Of a stretch of 64,000 nt of DNA, positions 16,990-24,885 are shown piece after piece; within the stretch, counting starts at the first letter, position 1; each line of letters opens with the position of its first letter. Both the position numbers and the translations under genes were made by a program. The notes under the pieces are model-generated. The model searched no databases, was not told the DNA's origin, and worked only from the letters and a program-made list of their open reading frames with translations. This stretch comes from Alphaproteobacteria bacterium (GTDB lineage: Bacteria; Pseudomonadota; Alphaproteobacteria; Ferrovibrionales; Ferrovibrionaceae), in the NCBI GenBank assembly GCA_017307375.1, contig JAFKFH010000005.1, positions 434,001-498,000 on the forward strand, in the 5' to 3' direction.

Positions 16990-17834
16990 TGGACCGCCGA
17001 GATACCGTCAAGACCTTTCGTGACCGGCTGGCCGCCGTGATCGATCGGTCCGGCCTCAGCCAGACCGCCTACGCCCAGGCGGTGGGCATCGATCGCTCGA
17101 CCTTGTCGCAATTGCTGTCGGAAGCAAACGACCGGCTGCCGCGCGCCGATTCCCTGGTCGCGATCGCCGAGCAGTCCAAGGTTTCGCTCGACTGGCTGCT
17201 GGGGCTCACCCAGCGCGACCAGCTCGGCACCGATATCGTGGCGGAGGCGATGACGGTCGAGCACGACGCCCCCTCACCGATCGACGAGCGGTTGATGCGC
17301 TGGCATGTCGAAGCCGAGGGCTACAAGATCCGGACGGTACCGTCGAACTTCCCGGACCTGCTGAAGACGGAAGCGGTGCTGCGCTTCGAATATGACGAGT
17401 TTGCCGGCCGCGGGCCCCAGCGCGGCATCGAGACCGCACATGCCCGGCTCGCCTACATGCGGCGGCCCGACAGCGACATGGAGGCCTGCGACGAATTCCA
17501 GGCGCTCGAAGCCTTCGCCCGGGGCGAGGGACGATGGCGCGGACTCAGTGCCACCGTCCGCAAGGCCCAGATCGACCGGCTGATCGAACTGACCGAAGAA
17601 CTTTATCCTACCTTTCGCTGGTACCTCTATGACCGGCGCCAGGTCTATTCGGCACCGCTGACGATCTTCGGGCCGCTGCGGGCTGCGGTCTATATCGGGC
17701 AGATGTATTTCGTGTTCAACGCGACCGAGCAGATCCGCACGCTGTCGCGCCATTTCGACACGCTGATCCGTGCCGCCGTCTACCGCCCGACCGACGTGCC
17801 GCGCTTCCTGCGCCAGTTGCGCGGCGAGGTGTGA
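16989..17834 (+). CDS. XRE-family transcriptional regulator with C-terminal sensing domain
   Basis: This 281-residue protein has an N-terminal helix-turn-helix of the Cro/CI type (about residues 8-70; SQTAYAQAVGIDRSTLSQLL) and a C-terminal domain of about 200 residues with no recognised ligand motif (LYPTFRWYLYD, YIGQMYFVFN). ATG at 16989 is preferred because earlier ATGs at 16974 and 16977 lie inside the operator and would leave almost no leader. The last 105 codons or so recur as a broken copy at 18764-19078. Candidate targets are itself and the divergent desaturase gene 140 bases away. Confidence 0.85.
   Translation: MDRRDTVKTFRDRLAAVIDRSGLSQTAYAQAVGIDRSTLSQLLSEANDRLPRADSLVAIAEQSKVSLDWLLGLTQRDQLGTDIVAEAMTVEHDAPSPIDERLMRWHVEAEGYKIRTVPSNFPDLLKTEAVLRFEYDEFAGRGPQRGIETAHARLAYMRRPDSDMEACDEFQALEAFARGEGRWRGLSATVRKAQIDRLIELTEELYPTFRWYLYDRRQVYSAPLTIFGPLRAAVYIGQMYFVFNATEQIRTLSRHFDTLIRAAVYRPTDVPRFLRQLRGEV
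17518..17834 (+). repeat. Direct repeat, left copy (3' end of XRE gene)
   Basis: This segment recurs at 18764-19078 in the same orientation with seven substitutions and one 2-base deletion as counted by eye. Both copies end precisely at the XRE stop codon. Confidence 0.9.
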
Positions 17835-17844
17835 GGGCCGGATG

Positions 17845-18432
17845 CTACTTCTTCCACTTGCAGGTCTTGGAGATCAGATCAACCGCCTTGCCGCCACCGG
17901 AAAGATCAAAGGTCGCGGTGATCGGACTCTCGGAATAAGGCGTCACTTGAGCGACCAGTGTCTTAGCCGCGGCAATTTTCTTCATAAAGTCTACCGCATT
18001 GGGAGCAAATGATGCCTTCTTGTCGGTGGAAAGCCCCCAAGCCGCGGTGGTCGCTTTGGCATCATCGAAGCGCGTGGTCACGCGAATCATCTCTGAACCA
18101 AGGAAAGTGGACCAGATAAAATAAGCTTCGGATCTGTTGGACACGCAACGGATCATCAAGCGGATGGGGCCGCTGTAACGGCTCTCGCCGCTCGACGACT
18201 CCAGTATTGCGTAAGCACTCTCCGTATCGTCGAGCGGATTTTTCTGAGTAGAAAGGGCCCACTCCCCTTCGCTCTCCACCTTCGTTGCAGTCCGTCCGGA
18301 AGCAAGGTCGTAGCACGACAGGCGCTGTACCGGATCGTCTATCGCCCTGCATTTGCCGATCGAATCTTCGGCATGAGCAAAAGAAATCTGACAAGAAATT
18401 CCCGCCAGGACCAGAATCGCGGTCTTGCGCAT
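17845..18432 (-). CDS. Periplasmic protein of the VasI/TagO-like type
   Basis: This 195-residue protein has a signal peptide (residues 1-21, ending SFAHA). Its mature start, with a Cys followed 13 residues later by RLSCYD, is a pattern shared by type VI secretion accessory VasI/TagO and related periplasmic proteins. Two further cysteines (MIRCVSN and the C-terminal SKTCKWKK) could form disulfides. No type VI secretion genes are near. It uses more A/T-ending codons than its neighbours and lies between two copies of the XRE 3' end, so it may have arrived with the rearrangement. Function is not established. Confidence 0.7.
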   Translation of the reverse strand: MRKTAILVLAGISCQISFAHAEDSIGKCRAIDDPVQRLSCYDLASGRTATKVESEGEWALSTQKNPLDDTESAYAILESSSGESRYSGPIRLMIRCVSNRSEAYFIWSTFLGSEMIRVTTRFDDAKATTAAWGLSTDKKASFAPNAVDFMKKIAAAKTLVAQVTPYSESPITATFDLSGGGKAVDLISKTCKWKK

Positions 18433-18502
18433 CTCGCCCCCAAAAGCGCTGTCTTCCTCCTGGACAACCTATCGAAGTTTGTCCTGACGTCCAAGCCTCA
18501 GG

Positions 18503-18585
18503 TCAGGACGGCGGTTCGCGCAGGCCCGCGACGATCTGGTCGTTTTCGCCGGTGGCGCGCAGGTCGGCATAGGCCTGGCGCAGCC
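18503..18585 (-). pseudogene. 3' remnant of a solute-binding-protein gene
   Basis: The last 27 codons or so of a periplasmic binding protein remain, reading AYADLRATGENDQIVAGL and ending at TGA (18505-18503). The equivalent end of the intact gene at 19079 reads AFAALRASGEYDRIIAPL, so this is a related but not recent copy. No start or upstream portion is present; the frame runs straight into the LysR remnant. Confidence 0.7.
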
Positions 18586-18763
18586 GATACCGCCTCGGTG
18601 CCGGCCTGCAACTGGCGCAACGCCGCCTTGGCGATCTCGTACCAGCTCTCGCCCGCCGGCGTCAGCGCCACGGCGCACCGGGTGCGGCTGATCAGTTCCT
18701 GGCCGACCAGCGCCTCGACCGCCTGAACCGCCCGGGTGGGCGAGCTGGGCGTCGCGCCGAGGG
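18586..18763 (-). pseudogene. Internal remnant of a LysR-family regulator gene
   Basis: About 58 codons match the intact LysR gene at 19883-20818, from GATPSS through QAVEALVGQELISRT to the end of the first linker helix, with only three residue differences by eye. The first 35 codons and everything after the DNA-binding domain are missing. It is joined to the solute-binding-protein remnant on one side and the XRE remnant on the other, so it cannot make a working regulator. Confidence 0.85.
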
Positions 18764-19078
18764 GCCGGGGCGAAGGACGATGGCGCCGCCTCAGCGCCAC
18801 CGTCCGCAAGGCCCAGATCGACCGGCTGATCGAACTGACCGAAGAACTTTCTCCTACCTTTCGCTGGTACCTCTATGACCGGCGCTAGGTCTATTCGGCA
18901 CCGCTGACGATCTTCGGGCCGCTGCGGACTGCGGTCTATCGGGCAGATGTATTTCGTGTTCAACGCGACCGAGCAGATCCGCACGCTGTCGCGCCATTTC
19001 GACACGCTGATCCGTGCCGCCGTCTACCGCCCGACCGACGTGCCGCGCTTCCTGCGCCAGTTGCGCGGCGAGGTGTGA
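18764..19078 (+). pseudogene. Broken copy of the XRE regulator 3' end
   Basis: It duplicates 17518-17834 almost exactly but has no start or helix-turn-helix. A CAG codon has become TAG (18886-18888), and a 2-base deletion near 18937 shifts the frame. The copy ends at the same TGA (19076-19078) and abuts the stop of the next, minus-strand gene. It is non-functional. Confidence 0.92.
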
Positions 19079-19837
19079 TCAGAATTCGGAAGGCTGCTTC
19101 GTCGCGCGCAAGGGTGCGATGATCCGGTCGTACTCGCCCGAGGCGCGCAAGGCGGCAAAGGCCTTACCAAGCCGGTCGACGACGGCGGGCGGAACGTTGA
19201 GGGAGACCGCAACCCAGAACGACAGCGGTTCGACCGGCGCCGAAACCACCAGCAGCTTTTTGTCCAGCCCCAGCCCGTCCCAGGTGGCGCGCCCGACCGC
19301 GGCGGTGGCAAACCACGCATCGACCCGACCCGCCGCCAGCATCCGCGCATTGTCGATCTCGCTGTCGGCGGTGCGGAAATTCGCCAGCCCGGCCGTGCGC
19401 AGGACCGTCACCAGTTCGGACCCGCGCATCACCGTGATCGACCGGAAACGACCGGCATCGGCCAGATTGCCGGCAGGCATCGTCCCATTGCGGGTGAAAA
19501 GGACCGCGTCGTCGGCGAATACCTCGCCGATCCATTGAAACCGTGCTTCGCGATCGGCCGTGCGCAGCAGCGCCGGATAGAGCGTGTTGCCGCGATCGAG
19601 CGTCAGCAACGCCCGCTCGAAAGGAACGATCGAGACGGCAGGGTCGATGCCGGCCTCCAGCGCCAGGCGCTGGACCAGACGGACCGCCGGGCCATCGGCA
19701 ATGCCGTTGCCGCTATCGACGACATAAGGCGGGCGGACCGGCGTGACGATACGAATCGGTTCGTCGGCCAGGACCGGCACCGCCGCGTGCAGCACGGCAC
19801 CAAAACAAAAAAGGAGTAGCAGCGCGCGATGAAGCAT
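19079..19837 (-). CDS. Periplasmic substrate-binding protein, amino-acid (SBP_bac_3-like) family
   Basis: This 252-residue protein has a signal peptide (residues 1-24, ending PVLA) and the two-lobe pattern of family 3 binding proteins: RIVTPVRPPYVV at the start, WIGEVFADDAVLFTR in the middle and DAWFATAAVGRATW later. No permease or ATPase accompanies it, so it may serve an unlinked transporter, act as a sensor, or be an orphan. It lies downstream of and parallel to a LysR gene 45 bases away. A fragment of a paralogue lies to its left. Confidence 0.82.
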   Translation of the reverse strand: MLHRALLLLFCFGAVLHAAVPVLADEPIRIVTPVRPPYVVDSGNGIADGPAVRLVQRLALEAGIDPAVSIVPFERALLTLDRGNTLYPALLRTADREARFQWIGEVFADDAVLFTRNGTMPAGNLADAGRFRSITVMRGSELVTVLRTAGLANFRTADSEIDNARMLAAGRVDAWFATAAVGRATWDGLGLDKKLLVVSAPVEPLSFWVAVSLNVPPAVVDRLGKAFAALRASGEYDRIIAPLRATKQPSEF

Positions 19838-19882
19838 CCTGCCGCCTCCATCCCTGATGTATCCGGAATCATATACGGCTAT

Positions 19883-20818
19883 TCAGCCTGCCGATGCAGC
19901 AGGTGCTTTGTCACGAATTGCATTCAGGATCACCCGCGCCCGTCGGCTCAGCGCCCGGCTGCGATAAACCGCATGGATCTCCGGCTGACGGCCGGACGGC
20001 GGTATCACGATATAGCCGGGACAGACCCGGACCAGCCGCCCCGCCGCGATCAGCGGATCGGCGATCCAGCTGGCGATCCTTCCCACGCCCAGGCCACGCT
20101 GGACCAGCGCGACCAGGGCCTCGCCACTGTCGACCCGATGCGCCGGCGTGATGCGCAGCCGGTGACGCTCGTCGCCGCGGCGCAATGTCCAGTCGCTCAG
20201 GATGCGGGGACCGGTATGCATCACCACGCGATGCCGCGCAAGATCCCCGGGGACAATGGCCAGACCATGCGCCGCGACATAGCCGGGGCTGGCGCAGAGA
20301 TAGCGCTGATAGCGCCACAAGGTCTGACCGATCAGGTCGCTGTCGCTCGGGAATGCGCCACGGATGGCGAAGTCGAGGCCGGCCTGGGCCGGATCGAGGC
20401 GCGCGTCGGTATAGGTGACGTCGAGCCGCAGGTTCTCGTGCCGCCCGGCGATGTCGGCCAGCACCTCGGGCAGAAAAAAGCGCGCGAACACTGCCGGGGC
20501 GGAAAAGCGGACCCAGCCGCGCAGGTCGAGACCCGCGCGCGATACCGCCTCGGTGCCCGCCTGCAACTGTCGCAGTGCGGCCTTGGCGATTTCGTAATAG
20601 CTCTCGCCCGCCGGCGTCAGGGCGACGGCACGCCGGGTGCGGCTGATCAGTTCCTGCCCGACCAGCGCCTCGACCGCCTGGACCGCCCGGGTGGTCGAAC
20701 TGGGCGTGGCACCGAGCGCACGCGCGGCATCGACGAAAGACCGCTTCTCGGCCACCAGGCAGAAGGCGGCAAGCTCGGCGATGCGCAGGGATTCGAGCCG
20801 ATCCTTGGTGCGGGCCAT
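19883..20818 (-). CDS. LysR-family transcriptional regulator
   Basis: This 311-residue regulator has an N-terminal winged helix (about residues 10-70; VAEKRSFVDAARALGATPSS) and a periplasmic-binding-protein-like effector domain (about 95-300; WVRFSAPAVFARFFLPEVL). It is transcribed divergently from the threonine-dehydratase-like gene, with 87 bases between, and a T-N11-A palindrome lies 3 bases from its start codon. The usual arrangement would have it activate the divergent gene and repress itself. Confidence 0.92.
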   Translation of the reverse strand: MARTKDRLESLRIAELAAFCLVAEKRSFVDAARALGATPSSTTRAVQAVEALVGQELISRTRRAVALTPAGESYYEIAKAALRQLQAGTEAVSRAGLDLRGWVRFSAPAVFARFFLPEVLADIAGRHENLRLDVTYTDARLDPAQAGLDFAIRGAFPSDSDLIGQTLWRYQRYLCASPGYVAAHGLAIVPGDLARHRVVMHTGPRILSDWTLRRGDERHRLRITPAHRVDSGEALVALVQRGLGVGRIASWIADPLIAAGRLVRVCPGYIVIPPSGRQPEIHAVYRSRALSRRARVILNAIRDKAPAASAG

Positions 20819-20820
20819 CG

Positions 20821-20835
20821 TTGCAATTTATGCAA
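20821..20835. promoter_or_regulatory. LysR-type box TTGCA-N5-TGCAA
   Basis: A 15-base perfect palindrome containing the T-N11-A core lies directly ahead of the LysR start and in the divergent intergenic region. It fits a LysR recognition site for the adjacent regulator. Confidence 0.65.
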
Positions 20836-20905
20836 TATGACGTTGCGATACAACGGCACCGTCCCGGCATAGGCTCGCCGCCACCAGATCCATGCGAGGC
20901 TTCCG

Positions 20906-21874
20906 ATGTCCCTGACACTTCCGACCTATGACGACGTCGTCGCCGCAGCCGCGCGGCTCGCCGGCCAGGCGCACCGCACGCCGGTCCTGACCTCGCGGAC
21001 CGCCGATGCGCGAACCGGCGCCCGGCTGTTCTTCAAGGCCGAGAATTTCCAGCGGGCCGGCGCCTTCAAGTTCCGCGGCGCCTACAACGCGATCTCGGCC
21101 CTGCCGCCGGAGGCGCGGGCCCGCGGTGTCGTCACCTACTCCTCCGGCAACCATGCCCAGGCACTGGCCGCGGCGGGCGGGCTGCTGGGTGTCTCGGTCA
21201 CCATCGTCATGCCGCAGGATGCGCCGGCGATCAAACGTGCGGCAACCGCCGGTTACGGCGGGGAGATCGTCCTCTATGACCGCTATGGTGCCGACAGCCG
21301 CGAAGCGATCGCCGCGCGGATCTGCGCCGAGCGCGGGGCGACCTTGATTCCGCCCTACGATCACCCCGACGTCATCGCCGGCCAGGGTACCGCGGCGAAG
21401 GAACTGATCGAGGAGGTCGGCCCCCTCGATGTCTTGATCGTCTGCCTCGGCGGCGGCGGGTTCCTGTCGGGCTCGGCCCTGTCGGCGGCGGCGCTCAGCC
21501 CCGGCTGCGCGGTCGTCGGCGTCGAGCCGGAAGCCGGCAATGACGGCCAGCGCTCGTTCCGGTCGGGCGAGATCGTCCGGATCGCCATTCCGAAATCGAT
21601 CGCCGACGGGGCGCTGACCCCCTATCTCGGCGACTACACCTTCCCGATCATCCGCAAGCTGGCGAAGGACATCGTCACCGTCACCGACGACCAGCTCGTC
21701 CAGGCCATGCGCTTCTTTGCCGAGCGGATGAAGATGGTGGTCGAGCCCACCGGCTGCCTCGCCGCGGCCGCGGCGCTCGACGAGGTCTATCCGGTCAGGG
21801 GCAAGCGGGTCGGGGTGCTGCTGTCGGGCGGCAATGTCGACCTCGCCGCCTTCGCCAGGTTCATCGCCGACTAG
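20906..21874 (+). CDS. Threonine/serine dehydratase-family PLP enzyme (possibly threo-3-hydroxyaspartate ammonia-lyase)
   Basis: This 322-residue fold-type II enzyme has the PLP lysine in FQRAGAFKFRGAYNAIS (about residue 57), the motif YSSGNHAQA, and a glycine-rich phosphate loop LGGGGFLSGSA. Its length and lack of a regulatory domain match catabolic dehydratases, serine racemase and 3-hydroxyaspartate ammonia-lyase rather than biosynthetic IlvA. The divergent LysR gene probably controls it. It converges with an ornithine-cyclodeaminase-like gene; a dehydratase plus such an enzyme also occurs in hydroxyectoine (EutB/EutC) and beta-hydroxyaspartate (BhcB/BhcD) pathways, though not in this orientation. 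Confidence 0.88.
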   Translation: MSLTLPTYDDVVAAAARLAGQAHRTPVLTSRTADARTGARLFFKAENFQRAGAFKFRGAYNAISALPPEARARGVVTYSSGNHAQALAAAGGLLGVSVTIVMPQDAPAIKRAATAGYGGEIVLYDRYGADSREAIAARICAERGATLIPPYDHPDVIAGQGTAAKELIEEVGPLDVLIVCLGGGGFLSGSALSAAALSPGCAVVGVEPEAGNDGQRSFRSGEIVRIAIPKSIADGALTPYLGDYTFPIIRKLAKDIVTVTDDQLVQAMRFFAERMKMVVEPTGCLAAAAALDEVYPVRGKRVGVLLSGGNVDLAAFARFIAD

Positions 21875-21888
21875 AAATTTGGGAAAGT

Positions 21889-21927
21889 CGTCATTCTGGG
21901 CGGCGCCAGGCGGCGTCCGGAATGACG
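21889..21927. repeat. Extragenic palindrome CGTCATTC...GAATGACG, possible bidirectional terminator
   Basis: An 8-base perfect outer stem encloses a GC-rich, partly paired centre between two convergent genes. GTCATTC/GAATGAC-bounded palindromes of this kind recur between genes in many alphaproteobacterial genomes. It may help end transcription from both sides. Confidence 0.6.
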
Positions 21928-21948
21928 GTCGCGATCCTGCCGGTCAGG

Positions 21949-22953
21949 TCACGCGAACGGCAGGGTCTGACCGAGGCCTTGCCGGGCCGCCTTCGCCAGC
22001 AGCGCATGGCCGAGCGCGATATCGCTCAGCGACAGGCCGCGATGCCAGAACAGGATGGTCTCGTCGTCGCGCTCGCGGCCGGTCTTCCTGCCGGCGACGA
22101 TCTGGCCAAGCTCGGCATGCAGGTTGTGCTCGTTCAACTTGTCCTGGTCGACATGCTGGCGCAGCGCGCCGAACGGCAGGCCCTTGCGGCACTGCCCCCA
22201 GTCGTCGACGACCATCTTGTCCATGATGTCGGTCAGCGACAGTTCGACCGCGCTCATCGTGCCATAGGGCACCACGAACGCTCCCTTCTTGATCCACGAG
22301 GTCTTCAGCATCGGCGTCGGCTCGGGCAGGCGCGAGGCCTCGACGATGACGTCTGCGCCCCGAAGACAGCTCTCCCAATCCTCGGTCGCGACGACCTTCT
22401 TGCCGAGGTCCTGCGACAGCTTGTCGGCGAAGCTGTCGCGGCTTTCCTTGCGGCGGGAATGGACGCGAATCTCCTCGAAGTCGAAGAAGTGGTCGAGCAG
22501 CCGCACGTTCCAGTAGGCGGTGCCGCGCGCGCCGATATGCCCCAGCACCTTCGACCCCTTGCGGCCGAGATACTTGCCGCCCAGCGCGGTGATCGCGCCC
22601 GTCCGCATCTCGGTGATCGCGGTGGCGTCGATGATCGCCTTCGGCATGCCGGTCTCGGGGTCGAACAGGTTGAGCACCGCCATCTCGGAGGGCAGGCCCT
22701 GCTTATAGTTGTCGACGAAATCGCCGACGATCTTGACGCCGGCGAGGCCCAACGGCTTGACCACGCCGCGCAGCACGTTGAAGTGGCCCTTGTCCGAACT
22801 TTCCGGGATCAGGTGCATCCGCGGTTCGATTACCGTCTGGCCATTGCCCTGGGCGCGCAGGCCGTCCTCGACCGCGGCCAGGATTTCCTCGTCGGTCAGG
22901 GCCAGCTTCTCGACGTCGTGGCCGTTCAGATAGGTGATCGAAATCGCGGGCAT
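21949..22953 (-). CDS. Ornithine cyclodeaminase/mu-crystallin family protein
   Basis: This 334-residue protein has the family layout: an N-terminal substrate-binding segment (LNGHDVEKLALTDEEILAAV, then GLAGVKIVGDF) and a central NAD(P)-binding fold (LGHIGARGTAYWNVRLL). Members deaminate ornithine, reduce ketimines or iminosuccinate, or dehydrogenate alanine. Its GIGARGTA-like loop differs slightly from the classic GxGxQA (here GARGTA), so assignment to one reaction is unsafe. It is the last gene of the peptide-type ABC operon, starting 2 bases after oppF-like, and probably processes the imported compound. Confidence 0.85.
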   Translation of the reverse strand: MPAISITYLNGHDVEKLALTDEEILAAVEDGLRAQGNGQTVIEPRMHLIPESSDKGHFNVLRGVVKPLGLAGVKIVGDFVDNYKQGLPSEMAVLNLFDPETGMPKAIIDATAITEMRTGAITALGGKYLGRKGSKVLGHIGARGTAYWNVRLLDHFFDFEEIRVHSRRKESRDSFADKLSQDLGKKVVATEDWESCLRGADVIVEASRLPEPTPMLKTSWIKKGAFVVPYGTMSAVELSLTDIMDKMVVDDWGQCRKGLPFGALRQHVDQDKLNEHNLHAELGQIVAGRKTGRERDDETILFWHRGLSLSDIALGHALLAKAARQGLGQTLPFA

Positions 22954-22955
22954 GG

Positions 22956-23903
22956 CTACTCCTGGTCGGTCAGCGGGAAATGGCAGGCGACGTTCTGGCC
23001 CCGGCCGACGGGGCGCAAGTCGGGGGCTTCGGCGCGACAGCGATCCTGCGCCATCGGGCAGCGCGTCTGGAACCGGCAGCCCGGCGGCAGATTGAAGGGG
23101 CTGGGCACCTCGCCCTCGAGGATGACGTGCTTGCGCTTGCGCTCGGGATCGATCACCGGGTTGGCCGAGATCAGCGCGCGGGTATAGGGATGGGCCGGTG
23201 CCCGGAATACAGTGGGGGTCGGTCCGGTCTCGACCAGCTTGCCGAGATACATGACAGCGACACTGTCGGTCACCTTGCGCACGACGCTCAGGTTGTGGCT
23301 GACCATCAGGTAGGTCAGGCCCAGCCGCTGCTGCAGGTCGTGCATCAGGTTGAGCAGGTCGCCCTGGATCGATACGTCGAGGCCCGCAGTCGGTTCGTCG
23401 GCGACGACAAGACGCGGATTCAGGATCAGCGCCCGGGCAATGCCGACACGGCGGGCCTGACCGCCCGATACCTGATGGGGGTAGCGGTCGAGCTGGGCTT
23501 CCTTCAGCCCGATCGCCGACATCAGGTCGAGCACTCGCGGCCAATGGTCCTTGAGCTTGAGGCCGTGGATGACCAGCGGTTCCTCGAGAATGCGGCGGAG
23601 CGTCAGGCGCGGCGACAGGGACGAGGCCGGATCCTGGAAGATCATCTGGGCCTGGGCGCGGAACCACATGCGTTCCGGCCCCTTGAAGCCGGTCACGTCG
23701 CGCCCGTCGAAGCGCACCTGGCCCCGGGTCGGTGCGATCAGGCCGAGCACCACCTTGATCAGCGTGGTCTTGCCCGACCCGCTCTCCCCGACCAGGCCGA
23801 GCGTACCGCCCTGGTCCAGCGTGAAGGTCGCGCCGTCGACCGCATGGACGGTTCCGCCATAGACGACCGAGACGTCATCGATCTCGAGCAGCGGGGCGGT
23901 CAT
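22956..23903 (-). CDS. Peptide/opine-type ABC transporter ATPase (OppF/DppF-like)
   Basis: This 315-residue ATPase has Walker [11 protein letters not shown], signature VSGGQARR, Walker B LVVADEPTAGLD and switch VSHNLSV, plus the C-terminal oligopeptide/dipeptide extension with cysteines (PPGCRFQTRCPMAQDRC) that often binds a 4Fe-4S cluster in OppD/F. It pairs with the adjacent OppD-like ATPase; their genes overlap by 4 bases. The substrate could be a dipeptide, opine or other amino compound. Confidence 0.93.
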   Translation of the reverse strand: MTAPLLEIDDVSVVYGGTVHAVDGATFTLDQGGTLGLVGESGSGKTTLIKVVLGLIAPTRGQVRFDGRDVTGFKGPERMWFRAQAQMIFQDPASSLSPRLTLRRILEEPLVIHGLKLKDHWPRVLDLMSAIGLKEAQLDRYPHQVSGGQARRVGIARALILNPRLVVADEPTAGLDVSIQGDLLNLMHDLQQRLGLTYLMVSHNLSVVRKVTDSVAVMYLGKLVETGPTPTVFRAPAHPYTRALISANPVIDPERKRKHVILEGEVPSPFNLPPGCRFQTRCPMAQDRCRAEAPDLRPVGRGQNVACHFPLTDQE

Positions 23904-24871
23904 GCGAGCACGCAGGCGGCGCGGTGGCCCGGCGCCAGTTCGCGCAGCGGCGGGACGGCCTGGCGGCAGCGCGGCTCGGCCTGGCCGCAGCGGGCGGCAA
24001 AGATACAGGCGGGTTCGAGGTCGAACAGATCGGGGACGTTGCCGGGGATCGAGCGCAGCGCCGTGTCCCCACCATCCTCCTCGCTGATCTCGCAGGACAG
24101 CAGGGCGCGGGTATAGGGATGGCGCGGCGACAGGAAAAGGTCGCGCGACGAGGCCTGCTCGACCACGCTGCCGGCATACATGACCACCACCTCGTCGCAC
24201 AGGGTCGAGATGACGCCGAGGCTGTGCGAGATGAACAGGATCGAGCCGGAGAAATTCTCGCGGATCTGTTCGAGCAGCCGGATGATCTGGGCCTCGATGG
24301 TGACGTCGAGTGCCGTCGTCGGCTCGTCGGCGATCAGCAGGTCGGGTTCGACCAGCAGCGCCATCGCGATCATGATGCGCTGGCGCATGCCGCCGGAGAA
24401 CTGATGGGGATAGGCGGCGATCCGGCGCACCGGATCGGGAATGCCGACCTTGGCCATCATCTCGAGCGCGCGGTCGCGCAACTCGCGCTTCGAGCGGCCG
24501 GGAAACTTGCCGCGCTGGATATCGACCATCTGGGTCTCGATGGTGAAGACCGGGTTCAGCGCGGTCATCGGATCCTGGAAGATCATCGCGACCTTGTTGC
24601 CGCGCACCCTGGCCATGCCGGCGGGGTCGAGGCCAAGCAGGTCGGTGCCGTCCAGCCGCACCTCGCCCGACAGCCGCGACAGATTGGGCGGCAGCAGCCG
24701 CATGATGACGGATGCCAGCGTCGACTTGCCCGATCCGCTTTCGCCGACCACGCCGACGATGCGGTTGCGCGGGATCGTCAGGTTGACCTGGCGCAGCACC
24801 TGGGCGGTACCTCGGGCCGTGGCGTAGTCGAGGTCGAGATTGCGGACCTCGAGCAGCGGACTGGTGGTCAT
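23900..24871 (-). CDS. Peptide/opine-type ABC transporter ATPase (OppD/DppD-like)
   Basis: This protein of about 323 residues has Walker [11 protein letters not shown], signature FSGGMRQR, Walker [13 protein letters not shown] and switch ISHSLGV. Its C-terminus carries the Cys-rich oligopeptide extension ([15 protein letters not shown]). The start MTTSPLLEV is chosen for its match to family N-termini; an ATG six codons upstream overlaps the permease stop and would also be translationally coupled. It works with the OppF-like ATPase and two permeases. Confidence 0.92.
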   Translation of the reverse strand: MTTSPLLEVRNLDLDYATARGTAQVLRQVNLTIPRNRIVGVVGESGSGKSTLASVIMRLLPPNLSRLSGEVRLDGTDLLGLDPAGMARVRGNKVAMIFQDPMTALNPVFTIETQMVDIQRGKFPGRSKRELRDRALEMMAKVGIPDPVRRIAAYPHQFSGGMRQRIMIAMALLVEPDLLIADEPTTALDVTIEAQIIRLLEQIRENFSGSILFISHSLGVISTLCDEVVVMYAGSVVEQASSRDLFLSPRHPYTRALLSCEISEEDGGDTALRSIPGNVPDLFDLEPACIFAARCGQAEPRCRQAVPPLRELAPGHRAACVLA

Positions 24872-24885
24872 CGTGCCGCCCCCGT

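Noticed and set aside
18498-18809. A 103-codon frame that might be a small LysR-like gene
   Set aside because: Its ends come from unrelated sequence on either side of the junctions; it lacks the first helix and the effector domain, so it is a remnant.
17518-19078. The two XRE 3' copies as ends of an insertion sequence or integrative element
   Set aside because: There is no transposase or integrase, no terminal inverted repeats, and the repeat is coding sequence; simple duplication fits better.
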